From contig NC_088169.1 of NCBI RefSeq assembly GCF_028769735.1, forward strand, positions 44,421,229 through 44,485,228: a stretch of DNA of 64,000 nucleotides, given 5' to 3'. This document shows, in pieces, positions 1-13,369 of this stretch (position 1 is the stretch's first letter; each line of letters opens with the position of its first letter). A program made the position numbers and the translations under genes. Origin of the DNA: Zonotrichia leucophrys gambelii. Lineage: Eukaryota; Chordata; Aves; Passeriformes; Passerellidae. The notes below the pieces were generated by a model that saw nothing but the letters and a program-made list of their open reading frames with translations, did not search any database and was not told where the DNA came from.

Positions 1-3000
1 TTTTGATTTGAATGATAACACCAGAAAAATAACAAGGCTTAAAAGATGGAGAAGATAAAAGGTCTTAAGTGTTAGCCACAAAATTTTCCTCTTAAGCCTA
101 GAAAATGTATTTAATTACAGAGATATTTTTTTCTACAGAGATATTATTCTCTGTCATACACACAGACACATACATACACACACGTGTATCCATAAGAAGC
201 AGCAGTGGTCTAGAGCTCAATTTATTCACTCTTTCACAAACATTTACTAGCATTTATGGTCTTCTAAATAATTTTTTGAACATGCAATCTTTATTCCAGA
301 AGGCAGAAGTCTCCCACAGGAAGTTTCTTACCTTCCAGCTGCCTTCACTGGCACTTGGTCACCTAAACTGGAAGCAGACTCTCCGCAGGCAAGCCGAGTG
401 CAGCCTTTTAGTCAATACAGACAACTATTCATTTTATTCTAAAGCAGAAGAATTTTTGGACACCAGGGTAATGGTCAGTAGTGCAGTGCCCTGGACAATA
501 CTTCCCTGCTGTCCTTTGGTTCAAACAGGCTCAAAAATTAAGATGCAAACTGAAACAGAGGTAAGATACCTCTGTCAATGATATGTGTCATGGTTTTGGT
601 TTCATAATTTAAGTTTTCCACTACAACTACAACAATATCTAAGTTTAGATGTTTGCAAATAAACATTAATCCTAACAAGTGCATTGTTGAGAAAAATGCT
701 TATGAGGTTTTTCAAAATTAATCATATAAACACCCTCAATTGCATGAAAAACACATTCTAAACATCTTTAAATATAATACAGTTAATGAGTGAATATTTA
801 TTGGGAAATGGAATGGGCTGTAAAATAGTCACAGAGGTATACAAGTAAAATATTGATCAGGCTTCACATTTCTTAAATATTTAGTAAGTACACAGAGAAG
901 TCAATGATATTTCATCTAGCAAAGATGTATTTCATTTGTTTTAGCAACAAATAAAAAGCTAATTGTGTACAAAGGTGTAACACTAATCAAAACATAGAAA
1001 AACATGTGAGATGTCATTTGAAGGAGGATGGCGTCCATATATGTGATGATCAATGACCAAATTTTCAGTAAAACATCTTAGAGGAAGTAAGATGAGGGGA
1101 AGAGACAGACAAGGACAAAGCCTTAGGCGTGTCCTAACACGATGTTTGAAAAAAAAGCATCATTGGCAAGAAATGCAATATATTTTTACACACACACACA
1201 ATGCCAGATAATGCTGTCATTTTCTGTCAAAGATTTTAGCAATCTTAACACTGTGTTTGTGTGTGTATTTGTTGTAAAAAGGACTCCCTATCATCCTAAT
1301 AAATACTGAGATTATTATTTCACATTAAATATACATATAATCACAGCTCATGTCTACAAAATTCAGGCAGACCCAAGAATTTTTGCTTAGATCCATTACT
1401 ATCTGGAGCAAAAAAAAAACCTGTATTTACAAAATCCCTAACTCTTGATTCGTTCATTAGTTTCTGAAATGAAAAATTTTTATGCACCTCAATGTATCTG
1501 AAGCAAAAAAATCCTTATGACATCATAACTATTTTTGTCAGAAACAACACATTCCTGGCTGCAAAAGCCAAGGAGTTTGTGATTATTTTTTTTTATTCCT
1601 GAAAGGAATAAAATATCTATGTCAAACAAATTTTGTCTCCAAGGAATTTATTTTTTATTTGAAGTAGCAAAGTACAAAATATTAGGACTTTTAGCAATTA
1701 TATAATGATTCAGCATATTAATAGCTCCCCCTTTTCCAAGCTCCTAAATGTTTTTCTTTCTCATATGGTCATGAAGATGTTGTATTATCTCCAGACACTC
1801 ATACTTCATGCTGTAGTAATGCTGACATTACTGAGGCTACCTTGTGATTTCCATTTTTCTGAAGTTGTAGATTCTTAATGGTATTCTTTGTTCCAGAAAA
1901 AAAGGATTCTCTTAATAGCGTCCTAAAGTTAAAAGTGACTAAAAGTGGTCAAAACAACTTTAGGCAGAAACCCAAGGACTAGGTGAAAATTGGTACTCGA
2001 AGACAAGTGAACTTAAGTTCACTTCACTTAACAAATTAAGCTGACAAAATTATAATGGAAATTTCAGAAGTTATTATTGCATGAAGATGATTCTTAGAGC
2101 CAATTGTAAAGGCTAAATGCAAACACAAACAAGGAATTGATTATTACATTCCACTAAATACTCTGCAAACAAAAAATTTTAAAAACCCCAGCAATAAAGG
2201 TGACATGACTTTTAAAGTGTCTAGCGCACTGTTTGAATAGCTTTCATTTCATACAAGAAATTCAAGTGGCATATGCAGCAACACCATTATAAACTTACTG
2301 GACATAAGAGAAATGAATGCAACGTATCAAGTGTTGCCGTGCACTAAAATAAATTGGTAGTGAAATCTGTGAAAAGGCCCTAAGGCATCCGTCTCTGTGA
2401 GAATCTCAGCCAAAAGGTTGGAGGAACACTCAATTCAGTTCCTCTTTATATATCAAACACAAATTGCTTGTCATCATTGCCTTTTACAGATGATTACCAT
2501 CCATCATTTCTTATTTGTCATTTACACCAACTCCTTATTTCCTATGATGGTGTATATCTGGTGCCTAAATTTTCAGTCATGATACCCCTATGTTCACCCC
2601 ATGTTATCTGTTAGACTTTGATGAGTGCTCTTCACTCTGATCAAAAAACTAATTAATTATTTGATATTTTTCATCACAAGTTTTTGAAATAATTGGACTT
2701 CCCTACTCATTAAATAAAATTTCAAGTAATTTTTGCTAGGGCTGTAGAACATGCTATGAAAATGCTTTCTTAGAATAAGCATTGTATATTACTCTTTTCT
2801 GAATCATGCCTTTGGAAGATAATATTCTTCACACAGTTTTGTTTTTTTTTTGGGGGGGGGGAGTTTTCTTCCAATTCAAGACAGCCTACTTGAGATGTAA
2901 TACTTAAATATTTTTAACTTGAAATATTAGTATCATTTTGTATATATTTAGTAAGCATTGGAATTCATCTTTATTACTCTGATTGTTACAATATTGCAAC

Positions 3001-6000
3001 CTGGGACAGAGTTTCCTTATTCTAGAAAGAAAAAAATCAATCTACAGAAAAAATGTTAAAATAGAAATCTTCCTTCAGAAGGCTTCAAACAGAGCTTATG
3101 TACAAGGTTACAGTTAAAGGAATGTTTGATCATCTGCCTACTAAAATAATTTGAGATGGAATTTGAAAGACCACAGTCTTGATGAGTAATATATATAAAA
3201 CTAAAGGTTTTAAAAAAATAATTTCCTGAAACTGAAAACAAACAAACAAAAACAAAGCCAAAAACCCCCACTTGAACCACACCAACCAATCAAAAAACCC
3301 CACAAATGCAAAACAAAGTACAACTGAGAAGGAAAAACCCAAAGAAAATTATATCAAGGGGAAATTTTTAAAGAGAGTATGTATACAAAACAATCATTAA
3401 ACATTAAGATGACAAAGCAGCGTGAAAATTTACCAGGACAACCTGCTTAACAGAGGCAAGGAAATATTAAAGCTACTTTATAAACTTGTTTACCATTCAC
3501 ATAAAATTTCAAAAAGGATCAATGCAAACAAAGGAAAGAACAGAGGAGAGATCCTTGGACAGTTAAGAGGGTGAAGAGAATTCATCTTATGTAGAATGAA
3601 AGAGCTTGGATGGTTTATTCTGTCAAAATGAGTACTGAGAAGAAAGACGATCTCTAAAACGTACCATGGAAAATGGCACAGAAAGATAACAACTAACTAA
3701 TAAAGACAAGTTGGGCTCAAAAACTAATGCATATAGAATAGAATTAAGTATATTAAGGTTATAAATTAGCAAAAGATTTTAACCATTTGGACAGGGAAGT
3801 ACAGGAACAGACTTGTAATCAGACTAGCAGAGGAAAGTCACTGAAAATTTTAAAAACATTTGAAAAACCATGACTCTTACCACCCTGCAAAATAGCTTAA
3901 CCCTGTTACTAAAAAACACCTATGAAATCTGGCTTCTTGCAACACCAGTCAACTTAATGACCTAGAACATCTTTTCTAACTCTACATTTCCTTTAATTAA
4001 CCTACGTATGTGGTGAAGCATCAGGCACTGATGTGGATTTAATGGCAACCTAAACATTCATGGTGGAAAAAATTATAACAGTTCACAACCTCTCATGTAT
4101 CAAGCACTTAACTGGGGCCAGTGAAATGTATCTTCCACAATATACAGAATAATTAAACATAATTGTTTTCCCCTATATCTATATAATATTCCTGTCAGGA
4201 AACAGCTAAATTTTTAAGAAATGTTTACATTGTTTTTTCCATTTTAAAAGAATGTTATGTTTTCACTCCAATAATACACATATTGAATACTGACAACCAA
4301 ATTTATTAGCTGAAAAGGATATGCCAGCCACATGTACTTTTGATTCAAAGAAAGAACGTATTTTATTCCTGGTGTATTTGTGAATGTAGATTACAGATGT
4401 AATTGATCCCATATTATTACAAATCTTTGGAAAGAATTTTCACTCAATTTAAAAACTCTCACACATCTGAGCCATAGAAACTTTTCTCTACATGCTGAGT
4501 GCGCTATGAAAATGACACAGAGATGATGAAATTTTACTGTGAGGTGAGTCACAACCAATACTGTAGAACCCTAAGGATGCAGGGTTTGGGTTTTTTTTGA
4601 TCATGCTTTGCAGGTTTTTGGTTTTTTTCTGGGTTTTTTTTGTGGGGTCTGTTTTTTTTTTTTTTCCTGCTTTGTTTTTTAATTTTCAGTCTCAAGACAA
4701 AAAAAACTTCCAGTTAGATATTAGGATCAAAAATCGTAATGCAAGTAGTCAAAGACTGAAACAAATTTCCTACACAGACTTTGGAATATCCATCACTGGA
4801 AATACCGTAATTATCATTGTGTGTGGTTGATTATTCTGATAATCTTTAAAGCTGGATCTGGCTTTGATATTTGATATTATGCCTATTTTGAGCTGATAAT
4901 TGGACTAGGTGACCTAGTAACATTTTTTTTTTTTCAATTTTCCATTTATGTGAAGATGGCACTTCCAGCCTTAATTGTCCTTTGATCCGATGAGCTATAT
5001 TTGTTGGTCAGTTTCCTGGTTTAATTATTCATAGTTTTAGGAATGATGAGTTAACGAGGAAAACTTACACCTTGCCTATAATAATAGGAGTCTGGATCCT
5101 CTACATCAAAATAAATTTAACTCTATTTCAGCTGGGCAATCCATGTGTGTATTGCTCAGATAATTGTAATTGCCTACATCAGGTAGGAAATTCATGCCAA
5201 CCATTCCAAATTCCCGAGTCTCTCAGCTGTAGCCTTTGATATGAATCAATGTTTGACCAAAGATTCTGGATAGTTTAAAAAGAGGTCTACTAGATCTATT
5301 GAGTATCTCAGCTATAAGGAGAAGTTAAGGGAACCAGATTTTATCTCTATGTGTATGAGAGAAAGGAAAAATATTTTTTTCAAATATACTATAAATAAGA
5401 ATAGCTTTCCTTGGTATTTAGTTGTCTGATTTATATAATGTCACAGTTTTTGTATTCTATTGTCTCAATTGGTCTGAAAAAATATAATATAGCTCACTAC
5501 TGTGTGATGTTTTACAGTAGAAAGGTAGGTTTTTCTGAAAAAAAACAAAAAAAAACAACCAAAACAAGAAAACAAAAGAGAAACTGATCCCAAAACCAAG
5601 AAAAATAAAACAAACCAAAACCTAACATATTATTAGAAAATATTATTATTAATTTTAGTTTATCCTGAACTTTAGAAGGGTACAGCACATAGGAGATGTA
5701 TTATCCTATATTCACAATTTTGTTTTTTACTATGCAGCACATTTAGTCCTTTAGAACTTCTTAAATTCAAATAAATTGTTCTCTGCTAAAACTGTAGTAA
5801 ATGTGATATAGAATAAAGCCTAAAATAAACTAATTTTAAACTTGAGATATATTTTAGGCAGTATGGCTCATTTCTTTGTTCACATCTCATTTCTGAATCT
5901 GCCTTGAGTGTTGATGGAAAATTCATTGACATTAATTTTTACATGTGTAAAAATCATCATTCTTCCTGATCATAAGAATTCTAATGCAGGTGACATTAGA

Positions 6001-7536
6001 ATTGTACAGGAATTCTTATTTGGCTCATAATTGTTTCTTTTTAAGGATATAAAACCATTTGAAAACTTGACAAATCCTTTTTGTTAAAAGAAGGTGACAG
6101 TTTCTTTCTGTAACTGTGACAGACATCTTACCTGATCAACTGAGACAAGATTTCATTTTAAAACTGAATCTCAAATCTCTTTAGAACTTGTTCTATACAT
6201 TATAAGCTTACTGTGAATGACTTTACAGAGTACTTGCCACTTATTTTTCTTCTTATTTTCCTCCCTTGCTTTCTCTTACAGATCAATCTACTTCTGATCT
6301 TTCTAGTCTGACTTCAAAGACTCTGTTTCCTGTTACATCTCTTCCTTGACCTGAGAAATTTGAGGGATAAAAGGTACATTTTTCTGAAGAAAATAAAAGG
6401 AATTTGTTATGCATATGTTGTGAAATTGTTTTAAGTGTCTGTTAAAAATAGAGTTCTGTGGTTTATTTACATGATAGCTTGAAAGAGAAGAAAAGTCAAA
6501 TGAAGTAAATAATACCTTAGAAGATGAACAAAATGTATCTAGACAACATGTGGAAACAATAACACTAAATATATTTTGTGATCATTAAATGCCACAGATA
6601 TGGCCTACTCATGAGTTGGTTGTGGTGTGCTAGACAGCTAAGGCGGCCAACTGAGTGTATTTCCAAGGCCCAGAAACTTCTGTAAATCATCCTTCAGCTA
6701 TTTTCTCTGAGTTCATCTACTTTTTAAAGCTGTCAAAGATCAGACAAGTTCTACTTAATACTTGAGTTTTGATTAAAATGACATATAACTAATCATGGAG
6801 GAATGTCAATCTGTATCAAAAGTAACATTGATTTTTACAGCCATGGTAGATTATTCGGCTCACTTACTGTTTTTCTCCCAGAAACAGAGGCTTTTCAAAG
6901 AATATATCACACAATAGTTTGCTAAAGATGGTTGCTCCCTAAAACAATATTTTTGTTTGGATTTTTATAATTAATGTTATATTTAGGTTAAAAGAATATT
7001 TATGCAGCTCTGGATTGACTTTAGTATCTGACTCTGAGCATTCTATACATTGGCTTTGAGATTAACAGGCTTTCTAAAATAGACAATATCTATTGGTTGT
7101 TCCCAGCTGGGCTCACTAGAAACTTGTACTCTCAATGGATGACTCTGCAAATGGTTCAACTCTTTGTTCCTTACAAATCATTGAAGAGTCTGTATATAAG
7201 TCTATCATAAAATATAAGTAATAGGATACACATAATATGTAGTGAACTGCTTACTAAATACTCAGAATTTCTCCTTAAACAGGAAGCATTAAAAAAAAGT
7301 GGAAACAATAGTGTATTAAAATACAATAATTGTATTAAAATCGTACTACTGAAACCATGTAAATTACAAAGTCAAAAATGGACTAAATCTGTATGTACAT
7401 CTGTATGTATGTAAGATATATGGTGTTGAAAAAAGTGCTACATTTTCTTGGGCAAAAAACAAATAGGTGAAAAACTTCAAAGTAGAATTAAATCAACTGA
7501 TTGGTAAATACAAATGTCTCTACTGAGTTATTGCAG
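1..7536. other. Unique AT-rich non-coding DNA, no gene seen
   Basis: No frame here has a recognisable domain. The longest open frame (105-581, plus, 158 codons) is a low-complexity mix with no family resemblance and no visible splice or promoter context. Simple-sequence patches are the only structure: a poly-T/poly-G run near 2841-2863, A-rich runs with CAAA/CCAA flavour at 3230-3340 and 5526-5640, and T/G-rich runs at 4586-4680. Two overlapping hairpins lie at 5972-6019. The region could be intronic or intergenic; nothing in the sequence decides which. Confidence 0.6.
5972..6019. repeat. Overlapping inverted repeats (two alternative hairpins)
   Basis: The inner hairpin has perfect 10-bp arms, AATTCTAATG at 5977-5986 and its reverse complement at 5994-6003, with a 7-nt loop. 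The outer pair has perfect 10-bp arms, ATAAGAATTC at 5972-5981 and GAATTCTTAT at 6010-6019. The left arms overlap, so the two folds partly compete. No transposon ends or target-site duplication are visible, so it is most likely chance or a small local inversion product. Confidence 0.6.
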
Positions 7537-7596
7537 TATTCTATTCTATCCTGCTCTATTCCACTCTACTCCATTCCGTTTCATTCTACTCTATTC
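7537..7596 (+). repeat. Degenerate pentanucleotide array (TATTC-like, 12 units)
   Basis: Twelve consecutive 5-mers can be read as TATTC, TATCC, TGCTC, CACTC, TACTC, CATTC, CGTTT and so on, 60 bp in total. Period 5 is kept throughout while the unit drifts. This is an old satellite-like microsatellite; no coding meaning. Confidence 0.75.
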
Positions 7597-9181
7597 TCAA
7601 AAAAGAGCTTTGTAAAATAGTGTCTTTGTTGTGAATAAAACATGTCATGCTAGATAAAACAAATTACAAAAGCAGGCAAATGTACAAAGAAATATTTAAC
7701 ACTTAAAGTTATCTCAGACCTCATTCAAAGAATATTTCTCACATGAAAAACCAAGAAAGTGAAGAAGAATCTTTAAGAAACATGGGTATGACTCTCTTCC
7801 ATAGGACTGGTAACAGTACAAATTGCTCTTTCTTTAAACCTAGGAAAACAACTAATAACCCCAGGACCTTAATAGAATGGAGAAATGAGAAACTCAAACA
7901 AGTACATATTTAAAAGGTTTTATGATATGGATATTTTGCTGTTTTTTCTCATTCTTTTGCAATTGTTCACTTCTGTAATTTAGCATATTCCTCTTCACAA
8001 AGAGAAAATGGACATTCTGTTTTAAAGTCAGATTACAAATAAGTATGACTTAAATCATAAGAGAAGATAGAGGAGTTTAATATTCATCAGAGAAAACATC
8101 AGTGTCTGTGAAGTTTTTGTCAATGAAGTTCACTGAGGCTCCTTCAATTAAGTGAAAAACTGAATGTCTGAGAACATTCTGCAAAAGTGCTTATTTGGTG
8201 TGCTTAAGACTTTATAATTTTTGACTTGCATTGATCGCAGAAAATAAGATCTCATGTGCTTAAATGTTTGAAAAATCATGTTCAAAATTTGTGGCAAATG
8301 CATAAAGAGAAAAGACAGTGTTTCAAGATTCTCTAGTGCTCATGCAGTGTTATTTATTATTTATGCACTGATATGTGCTATATAAATTAGACTTAATTAA
8401 TTGTATTTAAATATACTGTCAGAAAAAGCACTTGTCATAATTTTCATTATTTGATCATTTGACTTAAAAGATTTCTCAAATATTTCTTTGATGACTCATC
8501 CAAGGCAGCCTGTTAGAGAATAATGGAAACTGCATTTTCCTATTTCTTCACTAATTGTAGAGTGATTACAAATTCATTCATGCAGCGTGATCGTCTTTTT
8601 TGTTGATTTTATCCTTCTCTGGCAGTGTGTTGTACAAATCCTGTCAGAATGGAAAGGGCAGTTCTGTTAGACCTGGGAGCTGACAGGAAAATGATAGCAG
8701 CTTAACTATGAAGTAGGCTCCAGTACTGTCAAAACATGGATGCCTATGGCCATCTCTTAAAGCAGATATTAAAACATCCAGGTGAAGTTTGTCTAATCAA
8801 AGCATCAACTCTTTTAATATTTATGTTGGAACTAATTATGCTACCTCCCTTAAAAGGCCAATTTAAAAGATATAAATAAATGGTCAGAGAAAATATTTCT
8901 TTTTACTGTAAACCTCCTAATTAGCTAATAGCTATATTCCAGAATCCACTGATCTATTTTACCTGATCACTTTAGGATGAGGTATTTAAATTCTGGAAGT
9001 ACTCATTCTTTCCATCATTTATAAAGTCTAAAAACATGTACTCAGCCATAGGGCAATAGTGAAGACTGTAAGCCATGAGAACTGATGAACTGATGTTATG
9101 GTTCACCCCAAAAGGCAAAGGTAGCCCAGACTCTTGTTCACAGATCCCTTGGAGTGGATTAGAGTGAATAATTGGTGTTTG

Positions 9182-9184
<3 letters not shown>
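7597..9184. other. Unique AT-rich non-coding DNA
   Basis: No gene, repeat family or RNA signature was recognised in this stretch. It is uniformly AT-rich with frequent stop codons in all frames. Confidence 0.55.

Positions 9185-9216
<32 letters not shown>
9185..9216 (+). repeat. (AT)n microsatellite
   Basis: An uninterrupted alternating A/T tract of 32 bp. It is likely length-polymorphic and can extrude as a cruciform. The minus-strand frame crossing it encodes a YIYIYI run, which is an artefact of the tract. Confidence 0.95.
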
Positions 9217-9218
<2 letters not shown>

Positions 9219-9417
9219 TTTATGGTTTATTTCAGAACAATTTGGCTGCAATGGATATTTGCAGCCATTGGGGTTATTATTATCTATAGTAATATAGTAA
9301 TGTGAAAGCATAAAAATAACACTTAAGAAAACATACAACAAGGAAAAGAAAGAAAGAGAGAGAAAGGTTCAGACTAGAAAGATTTGTAACCACCACCCAC
9401 AGAGATTAGACTTGATT

Positions 9418-9920
9418 GTTGCAGCTTAGATGCTCCTTGGTCAAAGCCATGGTCTGTTGGAGGTGGGAGAAAAAGCCCACAAAGCACAAACTATAATAAA
9501 TCTCTGGAGTCTCTGCTGGAATGCTCAGGTACTGCCCCTAGACAGGGATGGAACTCTTAGTCCCCTGGTGGAAAGCCTCAGGAATGAGTCTGGGGGCACT
9601 TTGATGGTTTATGACACGCTCTAAAGACATGAGAGCTGCCCCTTCAGTCAGCACAGCTGAGACAGGAATGCCCCAGCAGACCTTCCCCTGAGATGGAGAA
9701 AGGGGATTTTTAGAACTGAGCAGTTGGGTAAAGGAGGGTAATTAGCATGGCAAGAAGCACCTTCTGGTCTTGTAGCCTCCAGACAGTTCACACTCTCTGT
9801 CTAATGCTAACTAGCCATTTAAAAACCCAAAACTCACCTCCTTTCCTGTGGGTGTTTGTGCAAAATTGGCACCTGACCAATGGATGAATAGTTTGAGGCA
9901 TTATTCATTAGCAGCCCAGT
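9418..9920. other. GC-richer unassigned segment, possible old repeat
   Basis: This stretch is noticeably richer in G and C than its flanks and has the texture of an old LTR or other repeat. A possible TATA-like ATTTAAAAACCC lies near 9818-9830. I could not identify terminal TG...CA ends, a target-site duplication or a family. The 64-codon frame at 9430-9624 has no recognisable domain. Alternatives are an ancient LTR, a divergent DNA transposon or simply a local composition change. Confidence 0.3.
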
Positions 9921-12900
9921 CTCTCAAAACTGGAAATCTAATTCTTTGACAAGAAAAGTAGATAATTCAGGTTTTTTGCTTGGGCAACAACTCAACAACA
10001 TCTTTAGAAACTAAGATCATAAAGAGGTGGACATTTAAATTCAGGTAGTAAAGTCCTTTCTGAATTAATTTAACTGTCTTTTGTAAGTTAAAGCTCCTTT
10101 GAATAACCCCTTAAGTAGATTCTTTGATTTAAACATGTTTTTCCATCCCAGAGCAGTCTGCATACACCACTCTCTATTTCTCCTTCCATTCATATAGCTT
10201 AGTCTTTATTTTTTTCCTTTTGTTGAACAATATTTTCTTGAAAATAAAAGCCAGTTCTAAGACAAAACACAATTATTTTTAAAATAACTACACAAAGAAT
10301 GCAATCAATAAGATTGATTAAATTTATGCTTCATATTTTATACATACTTGGTATATACTCTGAATTTTAATTTTGTACTTAAAAATGCCTCTTTTTAAAT
10401 ACAAAGGACTTAGTAATTGTAAGGATAAGAAAAAGACAGATACACAATACTTTGTTTCATCTTAATGCAGATGTCTAAAACTGGTTGGCTGAATCACACT
10501 TTAAAATGCCTATGCTTCTTTATTTAGCATCAAGATAGCTGGAAAGAAAACTCTAGGGTTGATGACAAGCACAGTGAGCAATAAGCAAAACTCAAGAATG
10601 AGAATATGTCAAAGAAAACCTTAAACCTTAACCTTTTGCTTTTTGTCTATATGAATCTCCAAATAGCTTCAGGAGAATTATTGAGACATACATGCCAAAT
10701 TGCATGCCGATAAAGCAGAAAGACATTCAAAGTGAATTTGAATTAAGACTTAACAGAGCTGAATTAAATAGGCTTCTTTTTGTCTAAGGTTAAAATACAT
10801 CTTTATAAATGAGTAAGATTTCTATTCATTTCTAGCATTTTCATTATGAGTTTCTTCTTTCAGCCACAGTTTATCTTATTGCCCTTATAAAAAAATGCAT
10901 TAGCGGGCCTTGGTTCATTATCTACATACCAATTAATTCCTTTCTTGCTTAATTTACTCTTTTTTCCTCTTGACTTCTGCCTCAGTAAATTATCTTTTCC
11001 ATGGAGAACAGGTGAACAGAAAGTGAAAAGAATTGGGTATAGTAAGCAATGAAATTAGTTCCCTGAAATTCTATAAAGCATTGCAGACATCTTCCTTTTT
11101 AAAGTAAAACTTACCATTTTGTCTTCATTGCCAATCTCCACATGATAAACATCAAAGGTCATTAGTTTTTTGCTGTTAAGTCTCAAATTGATAGGAAAAT
11201 GTGCAACACCAGTGGCATCCAATCATATTTAAATTAAACTGTTTCCATCCTGATTTTGATTAGTTAATGTATGATGACTTGTAATTATTCATTACTGAAG
11301 CATATGATATGCCAATAATGTTATGTAATGGCAAGATATGTAATTATCCAACTGTTTTAGATTTTTTAATAGTTTTCTTTTTTATATGAGTGTATGTATC
11401 AGCTCAATTCATACAATTACGTAGATTTGGGACAGAATATTTAAGTGCTTTTTATGGTTACACAAAAGCCATCTAAATAAAGTGCTTTTAATTAAAAATT
11501 TGAATCCTGACAAAATTAACCTGTTATTATTTTTACATCACAATTTAATGTTCATAACAAAATAGCAAGAACCATTTTTGTCTCTAAGATTATTAAGAAA
11601 CATTAGAAATAAAAGTATCTTGCTTTTTGCATATTAATTCTAGCATTATTTCTTAACAGTTCATCCAGATTTAATTAATCTGTGTTTCATAATTATTTCT
11701 TACAGGATTCTTTCACAGATTTTAACAAAAACACTTCATTGGACATTAATATGCTCCTGAAAGGAATGTCTGCCTGTGGATGGCTCAGTTCTCTCAATTT
11801 ACTTTTGACAGGCTTTTGGTGCTTAATCCAACCAAAGTTACAAATTACTGAGATTTTTCAACAGGTGAAGCAAAGGTATTGGTCTAGAAGCAGAGTCTGT
11901 GAAGTTAAATTCACTACTTTTCACCAACAGATTTATCTGGTTCAGGAGTAGGATCAATCGCTCCAGTCTATTGACTTCCACTTAAACAAGTATCCTCATG
12001 CTTTATTGAGCAATTAACCACGAAAAGAGTGGAAGCCTACCTTGATTTCTAGGAATGTTTCATTCAAGTCATGCTGAGAAGAGCCCCAGTTATCTATCTT
12101 TGAATGTAATTTAATAAAAAAGAGGATATTTGAAATGATTACATATATTGAATTTCATATAGTTTAGTTTGAAAAGCAGCTGGAAGCTGATTATACTTCT
12201 CCAAGTCTCTGTCTTTTGTTTTTTCAGTTTTATTAACAGACTGTCTTCTACTGCAAATTAACATATTCTGGGTAACCCTGTAAAGATACAGGACAGTAAG
12301 ATAATTTGTTCCTAGAAAGTGTATATATGCATGCTCTAAATCATAAAGTTGTTTATTAATATTAAATACAAAAGAAGCATCTAAAAATACATCTAGTTCA
12401 GCCAAAGCGACAAGTTAGATAACCAAGGAAAATTAAATAAGCCCTTTAAAGTTTTCAGCAATGGTGGCTTCTTATATTACTGGTGTAATATTTTCGTAAA
12501 TATTCTTTTGTACACAGCTAAATAAAAGCTAAAACTAATAGGTTTTCATCACTTTTAGTGACTTTTTAGTGACTCTATGTAACTATTAGCCATCTGATTG
12601 TGAGATAACAGTTGTTATATTTAAAGAAGCCTAATAAAGTTCCAGGCAGGTCAGGTTCAGATAAATCCTATAAATCTTGAGGCATCTGTGATTACCTCAG
12701 CACTCAGTCTCTTACAAGCAAAAGCAGCAGCATATTTCCTAGGCTACAGGGCTGTATGCAGGACTCACTTGGAAGGAACTGTTACAGGACCTTGCAAATT
12801 TTATCCTAAGCAGATCAAAACACTCAAACAGAAGAATCTAGTGGCATACTTTGTCATGGATCCCATTAATCCTTAATTTATTTTGGCAAAGGTTAAGGTT

Positions 12901-13328
12901 AATGTATTCAGAAGCTGGTAGTAATGTCCTTGTAGACCTTAGGACTGAAAAACACCATAAGTCCACCAATAGTCATCATTTCTTTATCATCTAAATTGGC
13001 CTTGATATCAAGTAGCAAGTGCTGATATAGTACTTATGGCTCAAAAAAATCTACTAGAACTTTAAAAGACTGAAAAAAATTAAATAGGTAATTGTTGATT
13101 CTTCCCTTCTTTTTTCCTCTGTCAAAGTCATAATTAAATACTCGAGACGGTCTTTCTTGTTTGGACTCAGGTGTTTATTAGTTCTTATCTATGTTACAGT
13201 CTTACTAAGTGTGAATTCTACAGCACTTCACTCTAAAAATCTACAAAATTGAGCCATATCTCTGTCTCTACAAAATCTTTTAAGGATAAACTGTCCAATT
13301 AAGAAATTTTACCTAATTTTTTGTTGTT
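9921..13328. other. Unique AT-rich non-coding DNA
   Basis: No gene recognised. The part at about 11,200-11,560 is rich in TAATTA/TAATT homeodomain-type cores and has the look of conserved non-coding DNA, but this is an impression only. Frames of 60-90 codons at 11,682-11,951 (plus), 12,139-12,405 (minus) and 12,688-12,876 (plus) carry no visible domain. Confidence 0.5.
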
Positions 13329-13369
13329 TTTAACCCAATAACCAACCACCCGTTGGTTATTGGGTTAAA
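13329..13369. repeat. Perfect hairpin, 18-bp arms, 5-nt loop
   Basis: The left arm TTTAACCCAATAACCAAC (13,329-13,346) is perfectly complementary to the right arm at 13,352-13,369; the loop is CACCC. A further partial copy of the arm motif, AACCCAATA, follows directly at 13,371-13,379. The arms show no mismatch, unlike the decayed repeats elsewhere in the window, which suggests a recent origin or maintenance. No target-site duplication or longer terminal inverted repeats were seen, so it is not called a MITE. Confidence 0.9.

Noticed and set aside
105..581. 158-codon plus-strand open frame as a gene
   Set aside because: No domain, low-complexity composition and no supporting promoter or splice context; a frame of this size can occur by chance in 64 kb.
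9185..9216. AT tract as a replication origin or matrix attachment site
   Set aside because: An isolated AT microsatellite gives no specific evidence for either.
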